A stretch of DNA of 64,000 nucleotides from Akebia trifoliata (GCA_017979445.1 CM030719.1:24171996-24235995); one strand, 5' to 3'. Positions 36,009 through 48,998 are shown, counted from the first letter of the stretch. Notes: generated from the sequence alone by a model not told the origin. Numbers and translations: made by a program.

Positions 36009-37841
36009 GCATTTTCTCTGATCCAAAAGTTTCCATGGCATAAGCAGTAGCAGGATTTGGTCGACGGAGAAGGAAGTGTGTGCTTCATTGCTTCAGCTAT
36101 TTACCGATTTATTTGCAGTTATCTGTTTCTGACAATATCACTTACTCATCTAATCATAGCTAAATAATCAACACCTGGGAAGGCTGATGGGAAGCCCCTT
36201 TATAATATATTGGGGTGGTTGTATGAACTTTGGTGGGTGGGGGGCTTTCCAATTGTCATGATGCTTCTCAGATGAAGGTGGGTTTGGTTCTGGGTATTGG
36301 TCATTTTACTATGAAATATATTTATGAAATCGGTGCACTATGGTTCCTTGCTTTGGACATTTTTAATATTGGAAATGTGATCGCTACAGGGTATATTTGT
36401 TTTTCAAGAAAATTGCTCTACCTTTCTTTCACTTTTTTTCTTTGAATTTTCCATAGAACAAATGAAGTCTGTGGAGGGCTCTGAAGTGCAGACAATGTTG
36501 TCACGTCAAGGGTGCCACTTGAATGGCAATTACATGGGAATCACGGTAATGCCATAAGGTGCTTGTCTCTCTCTCCTTCAGTGTTGACAATAATGTCTCC
36601 CTTAACAGCATCAGTCACCTCTGTGCTCTCTTCTAAGAAACACACTAGCATAATGAGGATCTTGGGAAGGTCTGATTGTGGAACATGTATGAGTTGCTTG
36701 TGTTGGGAAGCCCTTAGGGGCTCTATGAATACCACTCACAGAACGAAAGGGTTTAATTTTGTTTCTGTCCCTTCAAGTGGCAATCGAACGACCATTATTG
36801 TGGTTTAGATGAAAAATTGGAGCTATCACATGTGTTGAAGACCTTATATCCCTCACTTGTGACAGTGCCTTTGGGCACACGACAAAGCCTTAATCCAGAT
36901 AACTAGGATTGAAAAAAGATTGTTGTGCAGAAATACGGAATGTCTATAGCCTAGGGTAGAATCAAAAGTACTAGAAAGAAATACTCTTCATTTTAATTCC
37001 AAATCCAAGCCCTCTCAAACCCTTTTTACAACTCTCCGTGTCTCTCCCATCCCTTGGAAGAAGAATACCCTAACAGTATAAAAACTGTCCCAATATTGCT
37101 ACTTCAAGAGAAATGTATGGTAGCTGTTAGATTGAAATCCTGTCTAATGTCTGGGATGAAAGATGCAAAAACATCTAAGTTAACAAAGATTGAAAAAATC
37201 CCAAATTAAACGATAAGTAAGCTAGAAGAACTACCTCAATCCACATTTACATTTCTCTTTCAACAGAACAGTGATGGAGAAAAGAAGGCTGAAGAGCAAG
37301 GCACAGGAATGCAAAAAGCTATTTGGGGATCCAAAAAAATGGGTAGCACTGTGGAATGTAGTTCTATGTTGCTACGTACCCAAAAAGATATCGGCATAAC
37401 TTTTTCACACCACCAATACAAAGGTATTTTGGTGTATCAGTTGGTTTCGTATCACATGGCTTTCATCTATACGTCCATGGATCTCATCAATGATTTTCCA
37501 ACTTCGATTGTCTTCAACCTTCCCTACTAGGCTCCCTGTTGGGTTGTGTCCACAAGAAATTTATACTGTAATGTGATCATAGCTGAAAAAGATTCTATTT
37601 GGTGGTGTTTTCAAGGCTTAGCTTGAAACAACACAATCATATATAATTGTGAGAATGAGAAGAAACAAGTATGAAAATTTGTACTTTTACTCTGTAATTG
37701 CAGTAGTCTCCAAGTTGAAACAGATGATAGAAGATTAACTAAAGCGAAAAACAGTAGGAAGTAACAAGAGATCTTCTTTTGTCAGTCACACATGAAGAGA
37801 ACTCTCGGAATAATTCACTAAAAACATGAAATTAATCCTAA
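36009..37841. other. Intergenic region between ADF and the phosphate transporter
   Basis: The ADF and PHT1 genes are convergent here, so both 3' UTRs should lie within. ORFs at 36512-36808 (+) and 36541-36735 (-) overlap each other and carry no domain I can name. No gene supported. Confidence 0.5.
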
Positions 37842-39458
37842 TTAAACAGGAACTGCTCTGGTACCATTGTAACCTGCTTGCATCTCTGTCTCGTCATCTT
37901 CCTCATTCTCCCCAGAAATCTCCTCCAATGATCTCCCATTCGATTCAGGCACCAAGAACGTAAATACCATCCCAAGGAAGTTAATCACACCGAGAGCAAT
38001 GAGTGAGTTCTTCACCCCAATACCCGGGGGATATCCAGCATCTGTCTTCGATTTATCCTTGTTTTGTGCTAAATACAAGAACCCAAATGCACCCACAATT
38101 GCACCTGCTTTCCCTGCAGCCGCTGAGATACCATGACACGTTGAACGCAACCTAGCAGGAAAGATCTCTGCTGGCACAACAAATGTTGTACTATTGGGAC
38201 CAAAATTAGCAAAAAAGAAGGTCAAAGCGTACATCATAACGAATCCAATTCGGTTCTCCTTTTGGGTCCAATGGTGGTATGGGATGGCGAGAGCAAACAT
38301 GAAAACTGTCATGAAGAAGAAACCCATCAATTGGATTGCAAACCTTCCTATGCGATCGATGAACGCTACGGTAAACCAGTACCCTGGCACGGTACTGCAA
38401 AGAGCAATAAGTGTTTGTGCCCTTGCAATTTTATACACCTCTTCGATTGCATTCATGGACTTTGCTGAAGGAATCCAACCGATTGCGCTAAAGATGTCTT
38501 TTTGGAACAAATTCTGACTATAAAAGGCAATGTCAAGCAAGAACCATGTACTTGTGGTTCCAAGCAAGTGAAGCCCATGACGATGAAGAAACGCCTTAGT
38601 AAACAAACCAAACGAATTCGAACTCCCTTGAGAAATTTGCTCGACCTTCTCTTGTTCCGCTTGGATTTCTACTTGTAAGACTTTCGACATGTCGGATGCA
38701 GCTTGTTTTGCATTCTTGGCAACAAGGGCAGTGTAACGAGCGGTCTCGGGCATCTTCATACGCCAATAGTACGTGAGAGCAGCGGGGAACGCACCAAACA
38801 TAAGAATGATTCTCCACAAGTAATCAGCTTGTGGGACTGTTGAGCCAATCGGGTCGACTTCGTAAGGCGGGACATCATATTTGGCCTTGAATGCGGCTGA
38901 TGTAATAATTGCAAACATCCCACCGGCCAAAATCCCAAAACCTTGCATTGCAAAGACGGCAGCAATGAAGGCACCTCGGGTCTTCTTGTTTGCATACTCG
39001 GACATTATAGTTGCGGACAACGGGTAGTCACCTCCGATACCGAACCCAAGCCAGAAACGAAAGAAACAAAGGGTTGCCATAACAGCTTTCGCGTCCTTCC
39101 CGAAGGAAAGTCCTGAGGCGATTGAGCAGATAACCATGATCATGAGTGTCATACCATAGACACGCTTACGACCCATCTTGTCACCAAGCCAGCCAAAGAA
39201 GAGCTGGCCAGCTAGAGTGCCACATAGTGCCACACCATTGACGGCGGCCGATACGTTGGGTGGTAATGTACCCGGCTTGGCTGCTCCTTCTACATGGTAG
39301 TATATGCGACCGAGCAATTTGGTAACAAGTGATATGCAGAAGAGATCATAGGCATCGGTGAAGAAACCCATACCAGCTATCACAATTGCCGTGAAGTGGT
39401 ACCATTGTGTCTTTGCTACGTCGAGTGCATTAAGCACTTGTAAATTTTCCCCAGCCAT
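37842..39458 (-). CDS. PHT1: High-affinity inorganic phosphate transporter, PHT1 family
   Basis: A complete 538-aa H+/phosphate symporter of the major facilitator superfamily, expected in the plasma membrane. The length (family about 520-550) and uninterrupted coding region fit PHT1. The family signature [13 protein letters not shown] is at 142-154. Others are FFTDAYDLF in the first membrane segment (32-40), [11 protein letters not shown] in the 2-3 loop (92-102), [11 protein letters not shown] (303-313, with Trp305 and Asp309 in the phosphate site), [13 protein letters not shown] (419-431) and [13 protein letters not shown] (505-517), which holds Ser residues where C-terminal phosphorylation regulates trafficking. 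Twelve hydrophobic segments with a central cytosolic loop (about 235-290) are apparent. The sequence does not let me choose one paralogue number. Upstream, a GA-rich leader and a P1BS-type site near 42.05 kb suggest a spliced 5' UTR and phosphate-starvation control. Confidence 0.97.
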   Translation of the reverse strand: MAGENLQVLNALDVAKTQWYHFTAIVIAGMGFFTDAYDLFCISLVTKLLGRIYYHVEGAAKPGTLPPNVSAAVNGVALCGTLAGQLFFGWLGDKMGRKRVYGMTLMIMVICSIASGLSFGKDAKAVMATLCFFRFWLGFGIGGDYPLSATIMSEYANKKTRGAFIAAVFAMQGFGILAGGMFAIITSAAFKAKYDVPPYEVDPIGSTVPQADYLWRIILMFGAFPAALTYYWRMKMPETARYTALVAKNAKQAASDMSKVLQVEIQAEQEKVEQISQGSSNSFGLFTKAFLHRHGLHLLGTTSTWFLLDIAFYSQNLFQKDIFSAIGWIPSAKSMNAIEEVYKIARAQTLIALCSTVPGYWFTVAFIDRIGRFAIQLMGFFFMTVFMFALAIPYHHWTQKENRIGFVMMYALTFFFANFGPNSTTFVVPAEIFPARLRSTCHGISAAAGKAGAIVGAFGFLYLAQNKDKSKTDAGYPPGIGVKNSLIALGVINFLGMVFTFLVPESNGRSLEEISGENEEDDETEMQAGYNGTRAVPV

Positions 39459-39576
39459 GGCTAGCTACTTCTCTATTAGTACTTCTATGCGTCCTTTAAA
39501 TCGGCCTAGGGGAGAGATCACAAATTATTGATCACAAAATAATAAGGAAAACTTTAGCATGGCTAAAAGGCTTACC

Positions 39577-39700
39577 AAGGCTTTAGGGCAAACCACTAGA
39601 AGGGAAAACTGGCTAGACCCAGTAACCTCTGGGGCGCATCATGTGAAGGGAAAATCAGCTATAACGAGTTTTCCCTCCACGTGGCGTGCCTTAAAGCCTT
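39577..39700. mobile_element. Small inverted-repeat element upstream of PHT1
   Basis: AAGGCTTTAGGGCAAACCAC at the left end matches the inverse of the right end (AAGGCTTTAAGGCACGCCAC) over about 33 bp. It lies 119 bp upstream of the PHT1 ATG, either in a 5' UTR intron or in the promoter. Confidence 0.65.
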
Positions 39701-40274
39701 AGTAAAATCGGGAATCTGATGATGTTAGTCAGGCTAGCCCTACTAAAATAAAAAGAACAAGAACAATAATTGTAACATCCCAAGACTCCTTGCCTGACCC
39801 TAACAAGCCTCCCCCAACTCAAAAAAAAAAAAATCCTGATTGACAATTTCATTAATGCATCAGATCAAGACTACAATCGGATCCAATATAATAAATTAAG
39901 TTTTGGATCGAAGTTTTGAAATGACGCAATCTGATAAGATATCAAATCGGTTATGGATCAACCATGATTTGATCATATATCACCAGTCAGATTGATCTTT
40001 GTCTTGTAAACCCACCTAGGTGTGGATCAAACCTTCATCAGGCTAGTGGGTAGAGTAGCCAGGTAGCATTTTAAGAGAATAGGAGATGAATTAAACCTAT
40101 GATACAGATATTTGTAATTTTGCATCAAACACTAGGGGCAATTCAGTTATTTCAACAAAAACTTTAAGGTCAACCTTCTTTATTTCCAAGTTTCTCCTTT
40201 AAACAACTGAACTAGGCCATTAAATAACATAAAATGACACACATAGTTGCAGTAAGAGTAAGAAGAAGATCTTT

Positions 40275-40276
<2 letters not shown>

Positions 40277-40309
<33 letters not shown>
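40277..40309. repeat. (TA)n microsatellite
   Basis: Uninterrupted TA repeats upstream of PHT1. Confidence 0.95.
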
Positions 40310-40314
<5 letters not shown>

Positions 40315-41598
40315 GTGTTGACCAATCACAAATTTTCCTCGAGATTTGTGTTATTCTAAACTTGTATAATCTAATGGATTAGAACAAAGGTGGGTGGACA
40401 ATTCTTGGTTAATGGTATGAGCCTCAGATCAGATCTTCTCTAACACAATAAAAGATTCAAAACTATTATTAAAAAAAAGAGAACAGAAACCCAGAAATCT
40501 AAAAGGTGAGAACAAATGACTAAAAGGCAGAAAAGTCTCCATGAGGACAGGAAAAGCAGAAAATCTTATAAATTAAAATCAGAAAACAACAGCACACCCA
40601 CTGCTACAGATAAAAACAAAAACAAAAACAATAACAAATGTACAATAAACATGACAAGAGACCTAACCATCTAAATTGACTTCCCATAAGATTCAAACCA
40701 AAACAGCCAAAAAAGTCTAATAATTTGTCTTGAAAAAAATAAGGAGATGCAATCATGTAAGAGGAAAAAAGGATCACTAACACTTTTATGCTGACTAACA
40801 TAGTGAGGAAAAAAGCCTTATTAAGGCTCATACACCGTCAAAAAGACATCGAGATGCGTAAACTAAGACCTCCAGAATTGTTATAAAAAGAAATAAAAAA
40901 CCCATTTTGAATTCTTAATTTTTTTTTTTTCCTTTCAAAAGACTCCCATCACAAAAAAAAATAATAAAATAAAATAAAATTAAAGCAGTAACACACCACC
41001 TCCATGGATGTACTGCAAGAAAGTATGATTTTTTTCCTCTAATTTTAATATTCTATTTGGGACTGTAAGGATACTAATTAGGACAATTTTTATTGAAAGC
41101 TGCTATTACCAAACCAATTCCTATGTAAATCAACAAAGAATTGCAAACAATTGGTGAGGCAATAGCAACCCTCTTTATTTTATAGAGAAAAAAAAAATAT
41201 ATATATATATTTTTTTCTATGCTAAGTGTAACAGAGAGACAGTTAAGACTACCAGATGAATCAAGAGTTTCTTATTAGAGAATTAGAGATGGGTTGTCAA
41301 TAAAAATTGAAAATTATTTTTGGAAAGATTAAAGTTTGCCCATTAATATGGCAATTTCTTCTAGCATTGTTGAAGCTAATAACACTAAAAAAATTAACAA
41401 ACAAATTAAAAAGGAATCTTAAAGAAAAGTAAAACTCTCTGTTTTGGAGCAATTAAAGAAAAAAAATTCGATGAACCCATTAAAAAAGAAATGTTGTAAA
41501 ACCTTTAAAGAAGAAATTAAACAAACCCACTAAAGAAGAAAACTCAATTTCTAAAAGAACAGATCATCAAAAGATGAATTAGAAAAAGGGTTTCTTAC

Positions 41599-41911
41599 CT
41601 TTGTCTTTAGAGGATCAAAGATCGTCTACAGAAGCTCTCTAAAGTGTCATCCACATGTGATCTGTTATTGTAAATCAAACATTTAAAACATGCAAAAAAA
41701 ATAAATAAATAAAATAAATATAGAACTCTTACAGCAACACAAACTCCTAAAAGATAACAACAAATAAAGGATCTAAACATTCATTCTACATAAGTAAGGA
41801 AAGAAGTACAACAAAGGAAGCTTGAGAATCTTAAAAAAAAAAAAATCTTAAAAATCACATAATTAAAGTCTTACATTAACCTCACCTTCTGTATCTGTTC
41901 TTGTATGAAAG

Positions 41912-41957
<46 letters not shown>

Positions 41958-42009
41958 TGTGTTTGTGGGTATGGATGGGTTAGATATGAGAGGGTGCCTC
42001 CGTATTTAA
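41599..42009 (-). promoter_or_regulatory. Candidate PHT1 core promoter and spliced 5' leader
   Basis: On the minus strand a TTAAATA box (42009-42003) is followed by a pyrimidine leader with a long (CT)n tract (41955-41917 on the plus strand as GA). A good splice donor, AAG then GTGAGG, lies at 41886/41885. A second possible small leader exon (41625-41599) ends at AAG then GTAAGA. PHT1 genes often have a 5' UTR intron, so the 2.1 kb between here and the ATG may be intronic. Inference without transcript support. Confidence 0.4.
41917..41955. repeat. (GA)n microsatellite
   Basis: About 19 GA units; it would be (CT)n in the proposed PHT1 leader. Confidence 0.95.
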
Positions 42010-42047
42010 CTGCATCGAACTCTGTCTTAGTTTTGGAATCTTTAGGA

Positions 42048-42055
42048 GCATATAC
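42048..42055 (-). promoter_or_regulatory. P1BS-type site (GNATATNC)
   Basis: GCATATAC matches the PHR1-binding consensus and sits about 40 bp upstream of the candidate TATA-like box. An 8-mer with two free bases is frequent by chance in AT-rich DNA; the position next to a core promoter is what makes it notable. Confidence 0.35.
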
Positions 42056-42154
42056 TCCTTAGTCAGCGGTCTTACGCGTATTTTTCTCTCTTGGATTCAA
42101 CTTACGCGCGTTTTCCTCTCTTGGATTCAACTTACGCATAGTGAAAAAAAAAAA

Positions 42155-42385
42155 AAAAAAAGTTTTATAATGTTTTGAAATGTTGTGATTATAATTTGAG
42201 CCAAATCTTTATACTGTTTGAAGAATATATTTTAATCTTATTTGAAAATTTGGAAAGAGTGTTATAATGTTTATATTATAATTGGAGTCATACCTTTATA
42301 ATGTTTGACAATAGCATTTTAATATTTAATTAGAGTGTGATAAATAATTTAAGAAATTAGAGCATAATAAGTAAAAGTAGGGAAT
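42155..42385 (-). mobile_element. MITE-like family copy (relative of 25005-25190)
   Basis: Shares TGTTGTGATTATAATTTGAG and TGTGATAAATAATTTAAGAA with the copy at 25 kb, in the same orientation. Confidence 0.5.
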
Positions 42386-42407
42386 CCCCAACCATATTTG
42401 TTTTGAG

Positions 42408-42522
42408 GGGTGTCACACCAATTTTTGCTAACACCACCCAAATATGTGTCAAATTCTTTGGTACTTACATATGAATTTGGGTGGCATTAGTAAAAGTTCG
42501 TGTGTTAATAAAATCTCTCTTC
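42408..42522. mobile_element. Small MITE, GTGTCACACCAATTTTTGC end
   Basis: Imperfect inverted arms (CACACCAATTTTTGCTAAC and inverse of GTTAGTAAAAGTTCGTGTG-like end) enclose AAATTCTTTGGTACTTACAT. Relatives lie at 17571, 41096 and 48871. Confidence 0.6.
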
Positions 42523-42559
42523 AATTATATAAATTTTTTTTAATGACGTTTTTTTTTTC

Positions 42560-42710
42560 CTAATTAAATGCAATACCCGACAAATAACATATACCATGCA
42601 AGCCAGGATAAATCCATGTAGGTGGTCAAGAAGGGAATTTGAACTCAAGATCTCTCCTTGCAAGAAGGAGTTCTTGACCACTATGCATAATATTTGTTGA
42701 TTTAAAATAA
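42560..42710 (-). mobile_element. SINE-like fragment
   Basis: The minus-strand sequence GGAGAGATCTTGAGTTCAAA then TTCCC resembles a pol III B-box and matches 23975-24085 over roughly 100 bp. The A-box is weak. Confidence 0.4.
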
Positions 42711-43199
42711 TGGTTTCTAACTATTGTATTATTATTATTACTAATTAGAAAATTTTAGAACGTAAAAGTATAGGTTTTTTTTTTTTTTTTTTAAAAGATT
42801 ATTGTAGATAAATAATTTTGGAAGTAGTATAAATTTCAGTCAGTAATATACTCACCTTGGGCATAGATGTGTGTATTAGTTCCTTTATTTAGGCTCTTGG
42901 ATCGAACTATGTCCCGACATGAACTTGATTTTAATCATGTATTTTGTCAAGTTATATTACATATACTTACCTCCAAAAAGAGAGAGATCTTGAGTTTAAG
43001 TCCATTTTGTGGGTCACTCACAATGATTTATCCTATCTTGTCTAGTATATATGTGTGGTTGGCGGGGGCATTGCATGTACCGAGGGATTTGGGTAAGATA
43101 TGATGTTCTAAGAGGCCAATTGCTTTGTCTTGCTAGTTGAACCTACGAGTTCGAATACCCTTTCATTAAAAAAAAAGAATGCATATACTGATCTTCTGT

Positions 43200-44035
43200 A
43201 TATTAAATTGAATTTGGATCCAAACATTGAGATCTTGTAAAGTTTCAATCCACCCCGGATCCGATCAAATAAGTACTAAATCGGTTCTACATTTGATCTA
43301 ATTTTTAATGGTTTTATTCTAAATCAACGATCCAATAAAGTCCGACTTTGAAGTGGGCATGCTGCCTCAAAATTTTGAAGGAACCCTCCTCGTTACAAGA
43401 CACATGGTGTTTTTTTTTTTTAAATTTATTTTACACCCCTACATTTCCACCAAAATTTGAAACCACCTTAGAAATGAGTTTTTTCCAATCCAATCTGGCC
43501 ATGATCCATGGATAACTCCTACCACATTGTTGCTCCCAAAGTCTGGCCCACTTTTCCACCACTTAATTTAAAGAGTCGTGCTAGAGTGACCTCAAGCTAG
43601 AAGCTTGGAGCCTCATATTGCGAAATGAGCTCCCACTTCAGCATTATTGTAATTCAAATCCTCAACCTGCATACATCTTTTCCATTTAAAGAAAACAAAA
43701 TATTTTCCACATAAACAAAGTAATGGAATTTAATTTTTTTAAAGAAATAGAAAAGCAATCTCATTTTTAAAAATTACATTTTTGAAAATACATTTCATTT
43801 AATTGGTAAAGTTTTTAGGTGATGATATCATAGACCGGGTTCTGTCATTGAGTTACTAATCTCATTAAAAACATACTTATCGGATCAGAAAAAAAAAATT
43901 CTTATAATATGTAATAACATAAAAATTAAAATAATATATCATACAGTGAATAGTTGTGTGATTTGACACGACTACTTAAGCATTTGGTTGCCATTCACGA
44001 CCAGAAATGCACAAAACACAATTGAGCTCTGACCC
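43200..44035. other. Gene-free stretch
   Basis: Contains TCGTGCTAGAGTGACC (43577) similar to an end of the AGTCGTG-terminus hairpin family, otherwise nothing recognisable. Confidence 0.5.
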
Positions 44036-47000
44036 ATGTTATAAGAGGGCTTCCCACTTCAGCTCCCTAATTATTATGTCCAAGACTTATTATTTCTATT
44101 ATTTATTTAATATTAATTAATGAAGAGGAATGGAGATGTTACCAAAATTAGCTGTGTATTAGACTTTTGGATAAAACAGTTTTTCGAGAAAGTGTGATTT
44201 GCATGCATATGATTCTACATTCATCTAAAAATGAATTTGTCAAAAAAGTACAATTGCTCTCGAAACATAGAAAAATCATTTTCTTATTTGTTGGGGAAAT
44301 GATTTTCAGGTGGGTGAGAAAACTTGAGGCAAATTCTTTCAAGTTAATGTGAAATATTTTTACACAGAAAAATCAATCAGAGATTTCATAGTATCCGGGA
44401 TTGACCAATTGTAGGATTCTGTGTGTATTAAAGACTTCTGTAGAATGGATATTTTTGTAAATTGAAGATGCTTTAAGTACATGCAACGTACTGTGATTGG
44501 TCAATTCAGATTCTCAGAAATTTCGGATTGACTTTTCTTAGGAAAACATTCTTTGATTTGGTCTCCTAAGAAAATAACTTTCTTGTCAAAATAGGAAAAT
44601 CTCAATAATATTAAATCATGGACACTTCCACCCCAAAGCTAAAAACAAACTCTTTTTCATTGTTTCCCTAAGTGTAATCAAACATTGAAACACATAGTTT
44701 AAGATCATTTTCTTGAAAACGTTATTTTTCTTTGAAATTATTTTCTCCGCATAAACACCCTTAGGGTCTCCCCATGGGCTGGAAAATGATTTCCTTCGAC
44801 TTCTATAATAATATTTTTTTTCCTGCCCAAAGTAATTTATCACTTCAAGAGAAAATGTTTTCCCACCATGTCCCCCCCCCACCCCTGTGGAAACTAATTT
44901 TCCCACTTAACTCCATTCTCTCACTATTACCTCTGCCTCCAAAACTGAAAACCAACTCTCAAGTTGACATTTTCATGAGTGTAATCAAATGGTGGAATTC
45001 ATTTTCCCCAAAGAATTCATATTCCCTTCAAAATGAAAGCCTTGCCAATCATACTCCCACATGGAAAAAAACGGAAAAGAAAGAACAAGAGACTTCTACT
45101 TTTAACCATGCCCCTAGAAAATGCTGTTATGAGTGGCCATTAGGTGGGGGGGAATGTTGGTGGTGTGCTTTTGATTGCCCATGAGAATTAGACCACCTTA
45201 TAAGAAACTAATGCCAACGTTTCATAATTCTCCCCTATGGACTAGGGGAGTGGAACGGGTTGGGTTTTAGTGTGGGTCCGGCATTATTTTTTATTGTAAT
45301 TTTTATTTAAATCCACAGCTTTGCATTATGATATATATGTCTTATAATCAGACTTTTCATGTTAAAGTCAATTTTTTTATTTAGTAGTATTCGCTTTTAT
45401 CAGAAAGAAATACATAATCAAAATTTATCAATCCTTCTTTTATATGTGTTGAGGATAACATGATTCACCAACTATCATATCATCTATACCATTCTCAATG
45501 ATTGTTCATTGACAATTATCACCTTTTAAGATCATATTAGAGGAACATCCTCTAATTTACTCCTCTTAATCAAGTCTTAAAATATGATTTATATGTGAGG
45601 TGGTTGTGTAGCCCTAAATAACTTAAACGACTAATTATCCACTAAGGATTAAGAATAATTCTTTTTTTTTTGGTCAGAGGTAGCTAAACTTGCTTGGAAT
45701 TTGATATGCTCGACAATGTTGAGTGGTCACTTTATTTTAAAAAGTCATGTCCAATTTGACTGATAATGTAGCTTGCAATTTTCCCTGATTTAGATCAAGT
45801 TCCACTACTAAAGCTGTACATGTGAATGAAATCCGCTAAGGAGGGTTTTCTAATGAAGTTTCTCGATTTAAGAGAATAATATAACCACGCAATAGCATGG
45901 ACATGCACCTTGAAGTAGCTCTTATTACACATGCGAGCTTCGAACCTAAACACCTAGTTCAAGATCATAACTTTCCTATTACGAATGTAAAATTTTAAAT
46001 TCATGGCAAGTAAGCCAAAACCTTGTCGATTGCCCTTGAATATGGGATTGTTGGCTTCTTAATTAAGAACCTTTCAAAATCCTAACATTGAAGGAAATGT
46101 TAGATATGATGCTCATCATTGGAGTAAGGGGTAACGGGCCTTTTAAAGTGTATGAGATTGTATATCTAACATTCTTTATGAATCTTGATGCCTAGAACAT
46201 ACTAGGACTTACCATATTTGTCATATTGAACATCCACACCTTTTACATTTAAAGAATGGTCTTGACAACAATTTATGCCGATTCCCACTTTTATTCTTTT
46301 GTCGATCTGTTAGAGGGAGAGAACTATGAATATAAGAGGGTCATGGGGTTTAATTGGGATATAACACACCCATGAGTGGAGGAAAATCTACAATCTTGAC
46401 ATTCTCCCTTCGCCCATAAGGGTGGAAAAAATTGAACTTGCGACTCATACGAATATAACGCTTTGATACAAGGGGAGAACTATAAATATATATAAGAGGG
46501 TTACAGGACTTAACTGGGGTATGGCACACTTGAGAGTAGAGGAAACTATACACTCAACCAAACTTTAAATTATAGAACTAATAAATTCTATCGCTTGCAA
46601 CAAAATGATATTCACATGACAAATCAGCTCTCATTAATGACCTTTAGATATAACATATATAGAGATTTTTCAAGAAATACCAAAATTTGCCAAACGTTCC
46701 AGGATTCGTAATCAAACAAAATATGAATGGCATAATATTGAAAAAAATTGGATTCACTTTCAATGTTGCAGTGGCAGTAAAAAATTGAAATATCAATTTA
46801 TGGAAAATAAGTGTTCTACCCCGACTCTCCTACACAAAAGTGATGGGAGTCTTTATTTATGGAGAATTTTAGAAGTGTGGAGAAAAAGACTCACAATTTC
46901 CGTAATGAAAATGCTAGTGACATGTGGTTACTAAACATTTTATCAAATTCCAATTTTACCTTTATATGTATTTGGCTTATTAATAATCCAATTTTAAATG

Positions 47001-47735
47001 AAATTTTCTATATGTGCTTGGCTACAAAAAAAAAAAATTATGACACATAATTTATATAAGTATTGTAACATATGCATACAGGCGGGTTTATCTTCAAATC
47101 ATATTCGCTCATTACTCGTTCAAATTCGGTTGCCAATGTTTAACAATCCATTTGAGGGACCATATAATGACTTTTTAAGTGTGCAAACCATTTTACCATT
47201 TGCTTTGAGAGAGTATTCCGAATGGTTGCTACATTGTATACTCGGACGACCCACTATCAATCCATACGTTCCATTGGCTAGACTGCTTATAGGTTTAGTA
47301 TGGTTCTCTATAAACATGTTATTAAAGTAATTAACCTCCCTCAGATGCCACTTGTTTAAATAGTTATTAAAGTAATTAATCTCTCTCTGATACCACTTGT
47401 TAAGTTGCTTAATAGTAAAACCTTGAGATCCGACAGATCATATAATAATACTAAAGTATGCAAGAAAGTTTCATTTCTTAAACCTAACTTCTAGGAGATG
47501 TAACATAAAAAAAAAATACTACCCAAACCATGGGTCATGATCCTTTTAAATTGGATCAATTTTTAAAATTAAAAAAATGAAAAAAATGGTCCTCATCACC
47601 ACCTTGACCTCATCATTCATTAATGTCTACTAAAAATATTCATGAATAAAAAAAATTCAACATTACCAGCTACCTTGGCATATAAAATTCTACTCTACCA
47701 TGTTTTTAAGGAAATGGAACCATATTTTATGTAAT
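44036..47735 (-). repeat. Long repeat family J, copy 1 (LTR-retrotransposon-like)
   Basis: About 3.7 kb that aligns colinearly with 60100-63718. On the minus strand a putative LTR occupies roughly 47735-47398 and ends in TTAACA; it is followed by AG and a primer-binding-like TGGTATCAGAGA (47395-47384). The body has only short frames (for example 47120-47317) that are partly conserved between copies. No gag-pol is present, so a non-autonomous LTR element or a segmental duplication of one is most likely. A shorter relative lies at 58020-59215. Confidence 0.7.
46310..46558 (-). mobile_element. TRIM-like remnant inside family J copy 1
   Basis: Two similar LTR-like stretches (about 46310-46400 and 46472-46558) share AGAACTATGAATATA-like and GGTATAACACACC-like words. 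They flank a PBS-like TTGTATCAAAGC (46471-46460). The same structure is better preserved at 62050-62380. Confidence 0.6.
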
Positions 47736-47739
47736 AATA

Positions 47740-48360
47740 AATTTACTTTGGACACAAATGACACCTCAACACTTCAGGAGTCATGATTTAGATTAGGATT
47801 TGATTGCTCAGACTTTTAAAATGTTTAACCACTGAAATTTCAATTTTAAAATGCATTAATCAACCGTGAAAGATGTCTTTTTCTTTAATTGTTTTAAAGA
47901 ACTTAAAATTTGGTGATCTACATCTTCCTGACACGCGATCATGTTTAAACTTTACATCATCATTCTTGAAAATGTTGTTGTGATCCATAAATCCAACTTG
48001 CAGGCTTGCCGGTATATATAGTTGACACTTGGCACTTTTTTGGATAAATTCAATCCCATTTATCCTTTATAAGGATCTTATTCTCAATTATTTTATACTA
48101 ACCGAGCCAACAAAAATAGTGATATTATATAAATAAAAATATTTTATATTTATGACACATGGAAAGAGAGACTTGAAAATAAGTCTTTACTTGGAACTCC
48201 CACTAATCATCTAAGCAGAATTCCGCATGTAATTTATGATGGATTTCCATCAAAATATGACTGTTTGCCAACCTTCCAAGTGGTCCTATGGACAAAAATC
48301 AGCATTATTGTTAGACTTCTAATTGGTCAATTAGACAATTTATTTGATGATAATAGGCAT
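47740..48360. other. Gene-free stretch
   Basis: Nothing recognisable beyond AT-rich unique sequence. Confidence 0.5.
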
Positions 48361-48364
48361 TTGA

Positions 48365-48711
48365 TTTCTCAAATTCAATATCTAAACATCACCAACCAAT
48401 AAAAATTTCTTTCGTGTAGAATCCACCAATTGGTGGGCTGAACGTCTATAAAGATTCATCGGTCAAAAATTGTGCTGAAATATAAAAATGGAGTAATCAA
48501 GATGAAATATAGGACAATAACTCTAATACAAACTGATCCAGGATTTCTCAAATCAACATGTAAACATCACCATTCAATCAATTTTTTCCATGCAGAATCC
48601 ACTAAATGGTGGGCCCAACATCCATAAAGATCCATTGATTAAAAACAGTGTGACATGTGGCATTGGATATATTATAGGACAATAGCTCGAATACAAACTG
48701 ATCCAGGAAAT
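48365..48711. repeat. Tandem duplication (about 175-bp unit)
   Basis: Units 48365-48542 and 48543-48711 share TTTCTCAAAT, CTAAACATCACCA-like, GAATCCACCAATTGGTGGG-like and ATACAAACTGATCCAGGA. Indels and substitutions indicate an old event. Confidence 0.8.
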
Positions 48712-48870
48712 ATAGGTATTTGTCTATTAATCCAAGACCATATAATCGATTCTACTATGGAGAATAAATTACCCTTTTTTTTGTTTTAATAAATCATGCG
48801 GGGGCCATTGGGGAAGCCTAACAGTGTGTAGTGTGAAGTGGGAACCACCTACATTACATGTTAAAATATG

Positions 48871-48998
48871 AGAGATTCTATGGCCACACCATCTTTAGCT
48901 AACGCTAACCCAATTCATTTGTAAATCACCAAAGAATAAACACGCACCTTGTGGTGGCGTTAGAAAAAGTTAGCGTGGCAATAGAAGCTCTATAAAGT
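48871..48998. mobile_element. MITE with GCCACACCA ends
   Basis: Ends TTCTATGGCCACACCATC and inverted TTCTATTGCCACGCTAAC pair imperfectly. The centre ATTTGTAAATCACCAAAGAA resembles the centres of the 17.6 and 42.4 kb copies. Confidence 0.65.

Noticed and set aside
36512..36808. 98-codon ORF after ADF, with an overlapping minus ORF
   Set aside because: No domain, splice partner or codon signal; the two overlapping frames cannot both be real and neither is supported.
38194..38995. Several ORFs on both strands within the phosphate transporter
   Set aside because: They overlap an intact 538-codon PHT1 frame and show no domains; they are shadows.
39300..39307. P1BS match GTATATGC
   Set aside because: It lies inside the PHT1 coding sequence and follows codon use there; not a promoter site.
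44774..45184. 136-codon plus-strand ORF, overlapping a 96-codon minus ORF
   Set aside because: Lies in family J, is not preserved as a frame in the 60-kb copy, and resembles no protein family.
46998..47330. 110-codon ORF with a partly conserved minus frame in the 63-kb copy
   Set aside because: Conservation follows the DNA repeat, frames break between copies, and no retroviral or other domain is visible.
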